Assembly: GCA_035524095.1 (NCBI GenBank)
Contig: DATKPK010000266.1
Coordinates: forward strand, 1 to 21,185
Length of the DNA: 21,185 nucleotides
DNA from: DATJUF01 sp035524095
GTDB taxonomy: Bacteria > Desulfobacterota > Binatia > Binatales > Binataceae
Reading direction: 5' to 3'
Part shown: one piece after another, positions 6,290-14,653 of the stretch
Layout of the letters: each line of letters starts with the position of its first letter
Numbering within the stretch: the stretch's first letter is position 1
Program-made: the position numbers and the translations under genes
The notes under the pieces: model-generated
The model's database searches: none
Told to the model about the DNA's origin: nothing
The model's input: the letters and a program-made list of their open reading frames with translations, nothing else

Positions 6290-7981
6290 GTGGCTGAAAC
6301 GATGGCGAAGGAAATCTCCAACGGCGCGCGCGAAACGAATCCAGTCAGAATAGTTCCGCTTGGAGGGCTGGGCGAAATTGGGCTCAACCTGATGGTGGTC
6401 GAGTGCGGCACGCACGCCATCATTATCGACGCGGGAGTGATGTTTCCTGAGGAGCGCGATCTTGGGATCGGCCTCATTCTGCCGGAACTAGTCTACCTCG
6501 AACAGAGCCGTCCCATACTCCATGGAATCATTCTGACCCATGGCCATGAGGACCATATCGGGGCGTTGCCGGATCTGCTGCGGCGCTTCCCGGCGCCGGT
6601 CTACGGAACTGAAGTAACACTTGCATTTGCACGGCGGAGCCTGGCCGAGGATGGACTGGCGGGTGCCGACCTGCGTGAGATGTTGCTCGGGCGCTCAATC
6701 GAGCTGGGGCCGTTCGCGGTTGAGCCGATCCGCGTGACTCATTCGACGCCTGATTCGGTGGCGCTCGCGATACGCACGCCAGCCGGGCTAATCATCCATT
6801 CGGGCGACTTCAAGATCGATCCGACGCCGATCGATGGACAGCGGTTTGACACCGCGCGCTTTGGGCAGCTTGGTGAAGAAGGAGTAACGCTGCTGCTAGC
6901 GGACTCGACCAACGTCGAGCGCGAGGGACGGGCGGGATCGGAAAGCTCAATCAAGCCGGTCCTGACCGATTTGATCAGGCGGACGAAAGGCCGCTTCCTG
7001 CTGACGTCGTTTTCGTCGCATCTCCATCGGATACGGCAGTTTGCTGAAGTCGCGCACGAGTCGGGCCGCTACGTCGTTCCGCTGGGGCGGCGGATGGCAG
7101 AGAGTGTACGGCTGGGAGCTGAGACGGGTCAGCTGAACTTGCCGCCGGGGACGTTTATAGATCGGACTGAGGCGGACTTTCTGGAGCCGCGACGACTCGC
7201 TTTTCTCGCCAGCGGCAGCCAGGGTGAGCCGCTATCGGCAATGGCCAAGCTCGCGACGGATACGCATCCGCAGGTTCATCTGGACGAGGGCGATGTGGTG
7301 GTACTGTCATCGCGATCGATTCCCGGTAATGAACGGCTGATAAATGGAGTGATCAACAATCTTTATAAGCGCGGGGCCGAGGTCTATTACGATGCAGTGG
7401 CGCGGGTGCACGTCTCGGGCCATGCGAACCGCGACGAGTTGAGTGAGCTGATTCGGTTGGTCAAGCCGCGCCATTTCGTGCCGGTGCACGGTGAATACCG
7501 GCATCTCACGCGCCATCGCCGACTGGCGATCGAGACTGGACTACCTGCTGCAAATTGCTTCCTGTTAGAGGATGGCGAGACGCTAGTACTAGAGGATGGT
7601 GCGGCACGGCGGGGTCGGAATGTGACGGCCGGGCGCGTCGTAGCTGATGGGGGTGAGATCGCGGCTGATTCGTTATTGCGCGAACGGCGAGCGCTGGCGC
7701 GGGACGGTACTTTGATGGCGGTCGTGGCGGTGTCTGCGCGCAGCGGCAAGCTGGTGGCGGGTCCAGACTTGATGGCACGGGGGCTAGTCAATGAAAACGG
7801 CGCGTCGCCGCACATGAGGCGTGCGCGGGCTGAGCTGGCAGAGCGTCTTCGCGCACTGCGAGGGGAGGCGTCGGCCGATCCCGAACGATTGAAGGATGAG
7901 ATGGTGCGGGTGTTGCGGCGCTACTTCAGCGATGAAACCGGCAAACGGCCGATTGTCATCCCGTATGTCGTGGAGGTCTGA
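6290..7981 (+). CDS. rnj: Ribonuclease J (metallo-beta-lactamase/beta-CASP nuclease)
   Basis: A 563-residue RNase J, an mRNA-decay and rRNA-processing enzyme combining 5'-to-3' exonuclease and endonuclease activity. The zinc-binding signature HGHEDH is at residues 84-89. Further metal ligands appear in HSTPDS, HSGDFKID and, late in the protein, VPVHGEYRHL. The beta-CASP domain includes LLTSFSSHLHRIRQFAE and the stretch around SGHANRDELSELI. Length matches the family (about 555). The start is GTG at 6290, chosen because GAGGGG lies nine bases upstream; an ATG at 6302 is the alternative. It is first in a plus-strand run leading into ftsK, whose reading frame opens inside its 3' end. Organisms with RNase J usually depend on it for bulk RNA turnover in place of, or alongside, RNase E. 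Confidence 0.95.
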   Translation: MAETMAKEISNGARETNPVRIVPLGGLGEIGLNLMVVECGTHAIIIDAGVMFPEERDLGIGLILPELVYLEQSRPILHGIILTHGHEDHIGALPDLLRRFPAPVYGTEVTLAFARRSLAEDGLAGADLREMLLGRSIELGPFAVEPIRVTHSTPDSVALAIRTPAGLIIHSGDFKIDPTPIDGQRFDTARFGQLGEEGVTLLLADSTNVEREGRAGSESSIKPVLTDLIRRTKGRFLLTSFSSHLHRIRQFAEVAHESGRYVVPLGRRMAESVRLGAETGQLNLPPGTFIDRTEADFLEPRRLAFLASGSQGEPLSAMAKLATDTHPQVHLDEGDVVVLSSRSIPGNERLINGVINNLYKRGAEVYYDAVARVHVSGHANRDELSELIRLVKPRHFVPVHGEYRHLTRHRRLAIETGLPAANCFLLEDGETLVLEDGAARRGRNVTAGRVVADGGEIAADSLLRERRALARDGTLMAVVAVSARSGKLVAGPDLMARGLVNENGASPHMRRARAELAERLRALRGEASADPERLKDEMVRVLRRYFSDETGKRPIVIPYVVEV

Positions 7982-7989
7982 AGGGTATC
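7972..7989 (+). promoter_or_regulatory. Strong Shine-Dalgarno facing an ATC codon (possible ftsK start)
   Basis: GGAGGT at 7972-7977, inside the last codons of rnj, is followed nine bases later by ATC at 7987 in the ftsK frame. No ATG, GTG or TTG exists in that frame between the preceding stop (7933-7935) and ATG 8068. Starting at 7987 would add 27 residues, mostly basic, before the first membrane helix, as is usual for FtsK. ATC as an initiator is rare, so this is a hypothesis. Confidence 0.45.
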
Positions 7990-8067
7990 GCGCGCGCAGC
8001 GAAAACTCAGCCGATTCCGCTGACCACGATCGCCGAACCGAAGCGAAGCGGGCGGATCGCCGGAGAA

Positions 8068-10218
8068 ATGCTTACGCTCGCGATCCTGGCGATTACGGGA
8101 TGGGCGCTGCTAAGCCTGATCGCGTTCAGCCTTGGACGCTTTGCGAATCCGGGCGGCCCGCTGGGTAAAGCCTTTGCTGAAGCGTTGACGAGAGCTTTCG
8201 GCTATCAGGCGTACATCGTCGTCGTTATGGGAGGAGTGATTGGGTGGCGCTTATGGAGAATGCCACCAATCGCGTCATTGGTGCGGGAGGTCATTGGTGG
8301 CGCGGCGGTTATCCTGGCGCTCTGCACAGCAGCAGGTCTGCTGAATCTTCGGAGAATCGAGGCGGGCGGCCTGATGGGTGCGGGCCTCGCGCAAATTCTC
8401 AACCAATACATCAGTATTGCCGGCGGGTCTATTGTCGTGGTGGTCGCGCTTGTCGGGGGATTGGCGTTGATGCTGAGGCGCGCGCCGGCGGATCTGCTGG
8501 CTGTGCTAAGCGGAGCCTTTGGCCGGATGGGAGGGCGTGGCAGCGGTAATCAATGCGGCGAGAGCAGGACGGCAGCTTTGACGAATCAAGTGAATGCTGC
8601 AGTATTGCTGAGGGAGTTGTCTTCGATTGAGGCATCACAGGCCTCAAGTGAGCCGAGTCCACGCCTGACTAAAATCATTCGTGAGCGCGAGCCTACGGCT
8701 GAGATTCCGGCGGCGCCACGGCCTCGGGGTAGCGGTGGTTTCAAATTACCCCCGCTGACGCTGCTCGACCTGCCGCCGGTCGAACATGCGCAGGTTGATG
8801 AGGCAGGTTTGCAGCGTAGCGCGCGGATACTTGAACAGAAGCTGGCCGACTTTGGAGTCGAGGGGCAAGTTGTGGAGGTTCAGCCCGGGCCGGTCGTGAC
8901 GATGTACAAGCTGGAGCCTGGCTCGGGAATCAAGGTCAGCCAGATCGTGAATCTGGCGGACGACCTATCTATGGCATTGCGCGCGGCGACGGTGCGGATT
9001 CAGGCGCCGGTGCCCGGTGAGGCGGTGGTAGGAATCGAGGTGCCTAACCGCCAGCGCGAGCGAATCTATCTGCGCGAGATAATTGAAGCGAACGAGTTCA
9101 GCGCCGCGCAGAGCCATCTGACAATCGCGTTGGGCAAGGATATCGCGGGCAATCCGGCGGCAGCAGATCTCGCGACGATGCCCCATCTGCTGATTGCGGG
9201 AGCGACCGGGACAGGTAAATCGGTGTCGATCCATACGATGATCGCATCGATCCTCTTTGACGCCACGGCAGACGACGTGCGGTTTATCCTGATTGACCCG
9301 AAGATGCTTGAGCTTTCGGTCTACGAAGGAATCCCGCATCTGCTGGTGCCGGTGGTGGTAGACCCGGAGAAAGCGGCGGCGGCGCTGTTGTGGGCAACGC
9401 AAGAAATGGAACGGCGTTATCGGATGATGCGCGATTTGGGTGTGCGCAATATCGACGGCTACAACCGGGCGGTCGGTGACGGGGGCGAGTTGGTAGAATT
9501 GAGGAGAGGCACTGTCGAGCAGAACAGCGGAGACGACGAGGAATGGGTCGACACGCCGGTCAAATATACAAAGCTGCCCAAGATCGTGATCATCATCGAC
9601 GAGTTGGCCGACCTTCTGCTGAGTGAAGGCAAGACAGTCGAGCGCGATATTACCCGGCTGGCACAAAAGGCACGTGCGTCCGGTATCCATCTAATTCTCG
9701 CAACACAACGGCCGTCGGTGGACGTGTTGACGGGATTGATCAAGGCGAATTTGCCGGCGCGAATCTCGCTGCAGGTGACCTCGCGGGTCGATTCCCGGAC
9801 GATTCTCGATTCCATTGGAGCGGAGCGGTTGCTGGGAGCCGGTGATATGTTGTTTATGCCGCCGGGGACCGCGAAACTGCGGCGGCTTCACGGGCCGTTC
9901 GTGTCGGAAATCGAGATTCGCAAGGTTTGTGATTTTCTGCGAGCGCAGGGCGCGCCGGACTATCAGATGGAGATTCTCGAGACTGCTGCACCAGGTGAAA
10001 GCGATGGCGAAGGTGGGTTCGAGCGCGATGAGCTTTACGATGAGGCCGTGCGAATTGTGCTCGAGACCAACCAAGCGTCGATTTCGATGATCCAGCGGCG
10101 GTTGCGCATTGGTTACAATCGGGCGGCGCGGATGGTCGAATTGATGGAGCATGAGGGCTTGGTGATGCCGGCTGACGGAGCACGGCCACGGGAAGTGCGG
10201 ATGCGGCCATCGAGCTGA
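8068..10218 (+). CDS. ftsK: FtsK/SpoIIIE-family DNA translocase
   Basis: A septum-anchored ATP-driven DNA pump that clears and aligns chromosome termini before division. The 716-residue product has about four hydrophobic segments in the first 135 residues. A short linker and the alpha/beta motor follow, with Walker A GATGTGKS at 378-385 and Walker B IVIIIDE near 506-512. The motor also contains ATQRPSVDVLTGLIKANLPARI, typical of the family. The C-terminal winged-helix gamma domain (from about residue 645; motif around SISMIQRRLRIGYNRAARM) would read KOPS-like polarity sequences. A short acidic insertion precedes Walker B. The listed ATG has GGAG only two bases upstream, too close to be ideal; an ATC at 7987 with a strong ribosome binding site is an alternative that would give 743 residues. 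Confidence 0.95.
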   Translation: MLTLAILAITGWALLSLIAFSLGRFANPGGPLGKAFAEALTRAFGYQAYIVVVMGGVIGWRLWRMPPIASLVREVIGGAAVILALCTAAGLLNLRRIEAGGLMGAGLAQILNQYISIAGGSIVVVVALVGGLALMLRRAPADLLAVLSGAFGRMGGRGSGNQCGESRTAALTNQVNAAVLLRELSSIEASQASSEPSPRLTKIIREREPTAEIPAAPRPRGSGGFKLPPLTLLDLPPVEHAQVDEAGLQRSARILEQKLADFGVEGQVVEVQPGPVVTMYKLEPGSGIKVSQIVNLADDLSMALRAATVRIQAPVPGEAVVGIEVPNRQRERIYLREIIEANEFSAAQSHLTIALGKDIAGNPAAADLATMPHLLIAGATGTGKSVSIHTMIASILFDATADDVRFILIDPKMLELSVYEGIPHLLVPVVVDPEKAAAALLWATQEMERRYRMMRDLGVRNIDGYNRAVGDGGELVELRRGTVEQNSGDDEEWVDTPVKYTKLPKIVIIIDELADLLLSEGKTVERDITRLAQKARASGIHLILATQRPSVDVLTGLIKANLPARISLQVTSRVDSRTILDSIGAERLLGAGDMLFMPPGTAKLRRLHGPFVSEIEIRKVCDFLRAQGAPDYQMEILETAAPGESDGEGGFERDELYDEAVRIVLETNQASISMIQRRLRIGYNRAARMVELMEHEGLVMPADGARPREVRMRPSS

Positions 10219-10323
10219 GCTGCGGGCATAAACTCAGGTTTTGCTTGAAGCTCCTATCTGAGGATGTTCGTTATAAAGTTGCGAGAAATTGGTGAACAGA
10301 GCGGCAGCAGCCGACTGGGATCT

Positions 10324-11025
10324 ATGCGGTCATTAGTGGTGGCGTGTGCGAGTCGGATGGCGCTGACCGCGGCATTCGTCGCAGGGATAGCAACAGGGCA
10401 AGCCGTGTCAGCTCCTGGGGCGCAGGCGGCGACGATCGCAAATTCCTCTCAACTCAAGATGACGGTTGAGCATCTGCAGAAGCACTACCAGGCTACGCAG
10501 TCGTTCAGCGCAAAGTTTGGCGAGACGATCACGCGGGTCGGGGCGCCGCCTCAAGAACGCCAGGGCACGGTCTATTATCGCAAGCCCGGACAGATCCGTT
10601 TCGATTTCACGTCGCCGCAGCCGGAAACGCTGGTGAGCGATGGGACGACTTTCTATGACTACGATCCCGGGCTGAATCAGGTTATGGAAACGCCGCTGAA
10701 CAACGTTCTTAAAACGCGCAGCGCGGCTGCGTTTTTGATGGGAGCGGGCAATCTGGAGCGCGAGTTTGACGCTGCGCCAGGACCGCCGAGCGAAGATAAT
10801 CTAGAAACGATTCAGCTGACGCCCAAAGGTGGTGGAGACCGAATCGACCTAGGAATGGATCCGGCCAATTTTAATATCGTGACGCTGCAGCTTAATGATG
10901 CGCTAGGGAATGTCACACTTTTTCATTTCGACGACATCCGAATTAATGTACCGCTTGAAGAATCGTTGTTCGCATTCAAAGTACCCGCAGGCGCGGATAT
11001 CGTCAGTCCATCCGGGACGCAATAG
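10324..11025 (+). CDS. lolA: Outer-membrane lipoprotein carrier protein LolA
   Basis: Periplasmic chaperone that would carry lipoproteins from the LolCDE exporter to the outer membrane. The N-terminus has a signal peptide ending near AQA. The mature part follows the LolA pattern: an early helix (around LKMTVEHLQKHYQATQSFSA), then the strand-rich half-barrel with GTVYYRKPGQIRFDFTSPQP and VSDGTTFYDYDPGLNQV. From 10324 it is 233 residues, near the family size. The frame also opens with ATG at 10264, but its GAGG touches the start codon and it would put about 30 residues before the hydrophobic core, so I prefer 10324. It follows ftsK on the same strand, with about 100 bases to this start. Confidence 0.88.
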   Translation: MRSLVVACASRMALTAAFVAGIATGQAVSAPGAQAATIANSSQLKMTVEHLQKHYQATQSFSAKFGETITRVGAPPQERQGTVYYRKPGQIRFDFTSPQPETLVSDGTTFYDYDPGLNQVMETPLNNVLKTRSAAAFLMGAGNLEREFDAAPGPPSEDNLETIQLTPKGGGDRIDLGMDPANFNIVTLQLNDALGNVTLFHFDDIRINVPLEESLFAFKVPAGADIVSPSGTQ

Positions 11026-11163
11026 AGCCTAACAGTCAGAGTTAACCGACAATAGGAGAAGTCGATTCGGTCTTGGCGCGCCTCGTGCTAAGGTGAAGCC
11101 GAAGTACGCATTGCAGGACACTGTGCCAACGGGAAGAGCTAAAACCCCGACAATTAAAAGCTG

Positions 11164-12510
11164 ATGGAGAAAGTCCACTTTTTGACTTTGGGCTGTCCGA
11201 AGAACGCGGCCGACAGTGAATTGATGCTTGGCGCGCTCACTGGGGCGGGCTTTGAGATTACGTTTGATCCGGAAAGCGCACAGGTGCTGGTGGTGAATAC
11301 CTGTGCGTTCATAGAAGCGGCGAAGAAGGAATCGATCGCGGCGATATTGGAAGCGGCGGAAGTGAAGCGGCACGCTCCGGGACGCCGTCTGGTCGTGGCG
11401 GGGTGCCTCGCACAGCGTTATGGCGCCGAGTTGCGCGAGGAAATGCCGGAGGTCGATGTTTTCGTCGGCACTGGCAATTTTCTCGATTTGCCCGAGTTGT
11501 TACGGCAAACGGAGACCCCCGAAGCGCGGCCGCTGCCGTACCCGGGTGCGGCTCATCTGCTCCCGGCCGCAGCAATGACAAGGGTAACGACTGGCGATTT
11601 CTTCACCGCTTACTTGAAGATTTCCGAGGGCTGCAACCATAAATGCGCCTTCTGTATCATTCCGAAAATTCGCGGATTGCATGAGAGCCGACAGCCCGAT
11701 GATGTAGTGGCCGAAGCGCGCACGTTGGCGGCTTCGGGCGTGCGCGAAATTAATCTAATCGCTCAGGATTTGACTGCCTACGGGCGCGATCTGAGACCGG
11801 CGAGTTCACTGGCGGCGCTGCTGCGCAAGTTGGCTGAAGTTGAAGGCGTACGCTGGATTCGCCTGCTCTATTGCTATCCAAACTTCGTTACCGACGAGTT
11901 GCTGGACACGATCGCGGAGCTACCGCAGGTCGTCAACTATATTGATATTCCTCTGCAGCACGCGGATGACGACGTATTGCGAGCGATGAAGCGGGAGCGC
12001 TCGGGCGATGCTCTGCGGCGCCTGCTCGAACGGATTCGCCAGCGCATTCCCGATGTGGCGATAAGGACGTCTTTCATCGTGGGATTTCCCGGGGAAACGG
12101 AACGGGCGCATCGGAAGCTGATGGACTTCGTGCAAGAGCAACAGTTTGAACGGGTTGGTGTATTTACCTATTCGCGCGAGGAGAACACAGAGGCATATGA
12201 ACTGGCGGGGCAGGTTTCCGAGCGGGTAAAGCGCGAGCGTCGGGCGACCGTGATGGAGCTGCAGGCGGGAATTGCACGCAAGAAGAATCAGAGTCTGATT
12301 GGAAAGGAAGTTGAAGTGTTGATTGAGAGTTCGATGCCCGGACGATCGACGCGGATGCGTGGGCGAATGGCCGGTCAAGCGCCAGAAATTGACGGAATGG
12401 TGACGCTGAAAGGTGAGGTTCAACCGGGTGAATTCGCGCGAGTACGCATAAGCCGGGCTCTCACATATGACCTTCACGGAGAGATAATTGGTTCAACGTT
12501 ATTAATCTGA
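11164..12510 (+). CDS. rimO: Ribosomal protein S12 methylthiotransferase RimO
   Basis: Radical-SAM enzyme that adds a methylthio group to the conserved aspartate of ribosomal protein S12. The N-terminal UPF0004 domain holds the three cysteines for the auxiliary cluster (Cys11 in LGCPKNAADSE, Cys47 in NTCAF, Cys81 in AGCLAQRY). The radical-SAM cluster ligands are Cys157, Cys161 and Cys164 in GCNHKCAFC. A C-terminal TRAM domain begins around residue 380. At 448 residues it is of normal length. LGCPKNAADSE marks RimO as opposed to the tRNA enzyme MiaB. An in-frame stop at 11155-11157 forces the ATG at 11164, which has no obvious Shine-Dalgarno. The dksA-like gene begins 14 bases after its stop. 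Confidence 0.95.
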   Translation: MEKVHFLTLGCPKNAADSELMLGALTGAGFEITFDPESAQVLVVNTCAFIEAAKKESIAAILEAAEVKRHAPGRRLVVAGCLAQRYGAELREEMPEVDVFVGTGNFLDLPELLRQTETPEARPLPYPGAAHLLPAAAMTRVTTGDFFTAYLKISEGCNHKCAFCIIPKIRGLHESRQPDDVVAEARTLAASGVREINLIAQDLTAYGRDLRPASSLAALLRKLAEVEGVRWIRLLYCYPNFVTDELLDTIAELPQVVNYIDIPLQHADDDVLRAMKRERSGDALRRLLERIRQRIPDVAIRTSFIVGFPGETERAHRKLMDFVQEQQFERVGVFTYSREENTEAYELAGQVSERVKRERRATVMELQAGIARKKNQSLIGKEVEVLIESSMPGRSTRMRGRMAGQAPEIDGMVTLKGEVQPGEFARVRISRALTYDLHGEIIGSTLLI

Positions 12511-12524
12511 AGGGGTGGCGAGCG

Positions 12525-12977
12525 ATGGCAAAGAAAACGACGGCGGCTGATCGTGAGAAATTTCTGGTCGGCCTGAGACAGCATCTGCTCGACATGAAGG
12601 CGAAAATCGTCGCCGAAATCGAATCAGAGCTCAAGGCTGAGCGGGAAGGTAATAAAGACGAAGGGATGGACACGTACGATCTTGCGTCGGAGGAGCGTGA
12701 CCGCGAGATCAACTCGATCCTGTCAGATCGCGAGCGGGACAAGATCAGACAGATCGACGATGTGTTCGAGCGGATGGAAGATGGGAGCTACGGCGAGTGC
12801 GAGTCGTGCGGGCTGGAGATCGCGGAGGAGCGGCTGGAAGCGATGCCCTTTACGCGGCTGTGCCGGGATTGTCAGCAAGATCAAGAACGCGAGGCGCGGA
12901 CGCAGCGGCGGTTCGACGATGAACGCAACGCCTATCGCAAAATAGGATCAACTGACGCTGACGAAGACAATATTTAG
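12525..12977 (+). CDS. dksA: DksA/TraR-family zinc-finger transcription regulator
   Basis: A 150-residue protein of the family that enters the RNA polymerase secondary channel and, with ppGpp, retunes promoters under starvation. The N-terminal half is a coiled coil. Its tip carries DTYDLA (Asp49, Asp52, Ala54), matching the DxxDxA motif that DksA needs for function. The C-terminal zinc finger has all four ligands, Cys92, Cys95, Cys113 and Cys116, so it is of the zinc-bound class. The ATG has GAAGGGG about eight bases upstream. It lies 14 bases after rimO and is probably co-transcribed with it. Confidence 0.93.
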   Translation: MAKKTTAADREKFLVGLRQHLLDMKAKIVAEIESELKAEREGNKDEGMDTYDLASEERDREINSILSDRERDKIRQIDDVFERMEDGSYGECESCGLEIAEERLEAMPFTRLCRDCQQDQEREARTQRRFDDERNAYRKIGSTDADEDNI

Positions 12978-13314
12978 AGCTCGATGAGGTTATTGATCGA
13001 GAGCGGCTCATTCGGCTCTGTCATGACGGCCGGATACTGAGCGCGCCGGTAAGGGGGAAATCTGGGCGCGAGTGACGGTTAGGGATGACAATAGTGCCGG
13101 GGACTGTTCGCAGACATCGGAAGCATCGAGGCGCGAGCCAAAGCACAGCTCAGCATATGACCAGCGTAAAGATGGAACATTTCTTGATAGCGTGGCTTTA
13201 CCAAAGCTCGCCAACCGGGCATTTTATCCGAAGTCATTCGGTGTCTTGCAGCTACCTATCCAGGCCAAGCCGTAGACTCGGGCGAAAGAAAGTAGCAGCG
13301 GCTGAACGGTAATA
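12978..13314. other. Gene-poor gap between dksA and the Mrp-like gene
   Basis: These 337 bases hold no supported gene. Just after dksA, ATCGAG at 12996-13001 mirrors CTCGAT at 12981-12986, but no T-run follows, so it is a poor terminator. Two overlapping plus-strand frames of 67 and 75 codons (13072-13275, 13085-13312) have no ribosome binding site or recognisable motif. The stretch may hold the dksA terminator and the promoter or leader of the next gene. I could not match it to a known riboswitch. Confidence 0.5.
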
Positions 13315-14229
13315 ATGAGAATTTTCAGTGAAAACGGGACGCTCCCCGGGCATCGGCATGAAGCGGCCGAAACGCGTGTGGCCAGCGGAAACCTAACGGA
13401 GGTCAGAGCGATCGTGGCGATCGCAAGCGCCAAGGGCGGGACCGGCAAGAGCATGCTGGCGGTGAATCTTGCGGTAGCGATGGCTCAGGCCGGGCGCAAA
13501 GTTGCCGTGCTCGATGCAGATCTCAATGCGCCGAGTGTGCTCGCGATGATGGGGCTTAAGGCGCCACGCCGAATCCTCGCGTCGGATATGATCGAGCCTA
13601 TGGCGGGGCCGCTCGGATTACGCGTCACGGCGAGTAGCCTGTTGACGGAAGGTGAGCCACCGCCGGTGAGCTTTCTCGATGAAGAGGCAATGCCTGCGTT
13701 ATCGGCGAACGGGCATGGCCCAGTCGAGCTGAACTATACGGATGCGCTGAGCCGTCTGCTCACTGAGACGCGCCTGGTTGGGGTAGAGGTTTTGTTGATC
13801 GACTTGGCTCCAGGATTGGGTCAACTCCATCAGATAGCCCGGATGGTGCCATTGACGGGCGCGATCATCGTTACACGGCCGTCCGCGCAGAGCGCGCATG
13901 CAGCGCGAACGGCGCTTGAAATGGCAGCTAGTAGCGGAATTCGGGTGATCGGCCTGGTCGAGAATATGGCCGGATTCAATTGCGATGGGTGCCATACGGT
14001 GCGGCCATTGATGCCCCATGGCGACTTGGCGGCAGTGGCCAAGGAAGCGGGAGCAGCGATAATGGCACGGCTGCCGTTCGATCCTCGTCTGGCGGAATGT
14101 TGTGATCGTGGAACCTTGTTCGCGCGGGAATATGCCGAGAGCCCGCTGGCGAAGCAATTGAAGGCATTAAGCCAGACGGTTGAGCAAGCTCTGGCGATCC
14201 CGCGCTCTCCCCAAGCAGCGACAATCTGA
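13315..14229 (+). CDS. Mrp/MinD-like P-loop ATPase
   Basis: A 304-residue member of the MinD/Mrp branch of deviant Walker-A ATPases. The P-loop is AKGGTGKS (Lys40 is the signature lysine), followed by VLDADLNAPSVLAMMG and the Walker-B-like LLIDLAPGLG. A late Cys223-x2-Cys226 pair (NMAGFNCDGCH) sits where Mrp/ApbC proteins carry the cysteines that bridge an iron-sulfur cluster in a dimer. It may therefore be an iron-sulfur carrier, though a regulatory ATPase cannot be excluded. No N-terminal DUF59 domain is present. The start is doubtful: ATG 13315 lacks a Shine-Dalgarno, whereas GGAGGT at 13398-13403 is ten bases before an in-frame GTG at 13414 that would give 271 residues starting right at the first beta strand. 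It stands apart from the dksA cluster and converges on the receiver-like gene. Confidence 0.8.
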   Translation: MRIFSENGTLPGHRHEAAETRVASGNLTEVRAIVAIASAKGGTGKSMLAVNLAVAMAQAGRKVAVLDADLNAPSVLAMMGLKAPRRILASDMIEPMAGPLGLRVTASSLLTEGEPPPVSFLDEEAMPALSANGHGPVELNYTDALSRLLTETRLVGVEVLLIDLAPGLGQLHQIARMVPLTGAIIVTRPSAQSAHAARTALEMAASSGIRVIGLVENMAGFNCDGCHTVRPLMPHGDLAAVAKEAGAAIMARLPFDPRLAECCDRGTLFAREYAESPLAKQLKALSQTVEQALAIPRSPQAATI

Positions 14230-14281
14230 CCGTATCGGTCTGCGCGAAGATTGCGAAAATACTCGCCGCGCGAGCCTTAGA

Positions 14282-14653
14282 TCAGGTCGCTGCGGGCTCG
14301 CGTTGCGCCTTGAGCAGGGCGGGCAAGTGGCTGACAAATTCGCTGCGTGAGAGGGTTTGAGAGAAACCGGCCGAACGGGCAGCGGCCAGCGGCTTCAAAT
14401 CGATATGCGAAGCGAAACCGACTAGACTTGCCTGCGGGCAGGCGGTGGCCAATTCGCGAGCAGTGGTGATCGGGTCGAAGCTCGCGTCAGAAAGATCAGC
14501 AAAAACCAGCGTGACAGGCGCTTCGGCGGCGAGGGAGCGGAAGCGTTCGTAGGTAGTAGCGAAGGCAACTTCGACACCGGCGGCCTCGGCGGCGGCCTCG
14601 ATGCGCGATCGCAGCATCAAGTCACGGACCAGTGCGAGGACTCGGGCAGCCAT
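14282..14653 (-). CDS. Degenerate CheY-like receiver domain protein
   Basis: A 123-residue single-domain protein with the alternating strand-helix pattern of a response-regulator receiver: strand VLALV, helix from about residue 11, strand VEVAFATT, strand VTLVFADL, strand SLVGFASH. Asp53 sits at the phospho-acceptor position. The usual acidic pair after strand 1 is Arg10-Asp11, and the invariant lysine after strand 5 is missing (TLSRSEF). Phosphorylation chemistry is probably impaired, so it may work as a pseudo-receiver or binding module. Its ATG overlaps the thiO stop by one base (TGATG) and has no Shine-Dalgarno, so translation is likely coupled to thiO. I recognise no specific family. Confidence 0.62.
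   Translation of the reverse strand: MAARVLALVRDLMLRSRIEAAAEAAGVEVAFATTYERFRSLAAEAPVTLVFADLSDASFDPITTARELATACPQASLVGFASHIDLKPLAAARSAGFSQTLSRSEFVSHLPALLKAQREPAAT

Noticed and set aside
8965..9690. Long antisense frame (241 codons) inside ftsK
   Set aside because: It lies opposite the well-conserved FtsK motor and has no domain signature; a by-product of GC-rich codon use. The same holds for the 244-codon frame at 978-1712 opposite macB.
11072..11092. Hairpin between lolA and rimO (9-bp stem with two G-U pairs, 3-base loop)
   Set aside because: No T-run follows, so it does not meet the pattern of an intrinsic terminator.
13072..13312. Two overlapping frames of 67 and 75 codons before the Mrp-like gene
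   Set aside because: No Shine-Dalgarno or recognisable domain, and overlapping frames compete; more likely leader sequence.
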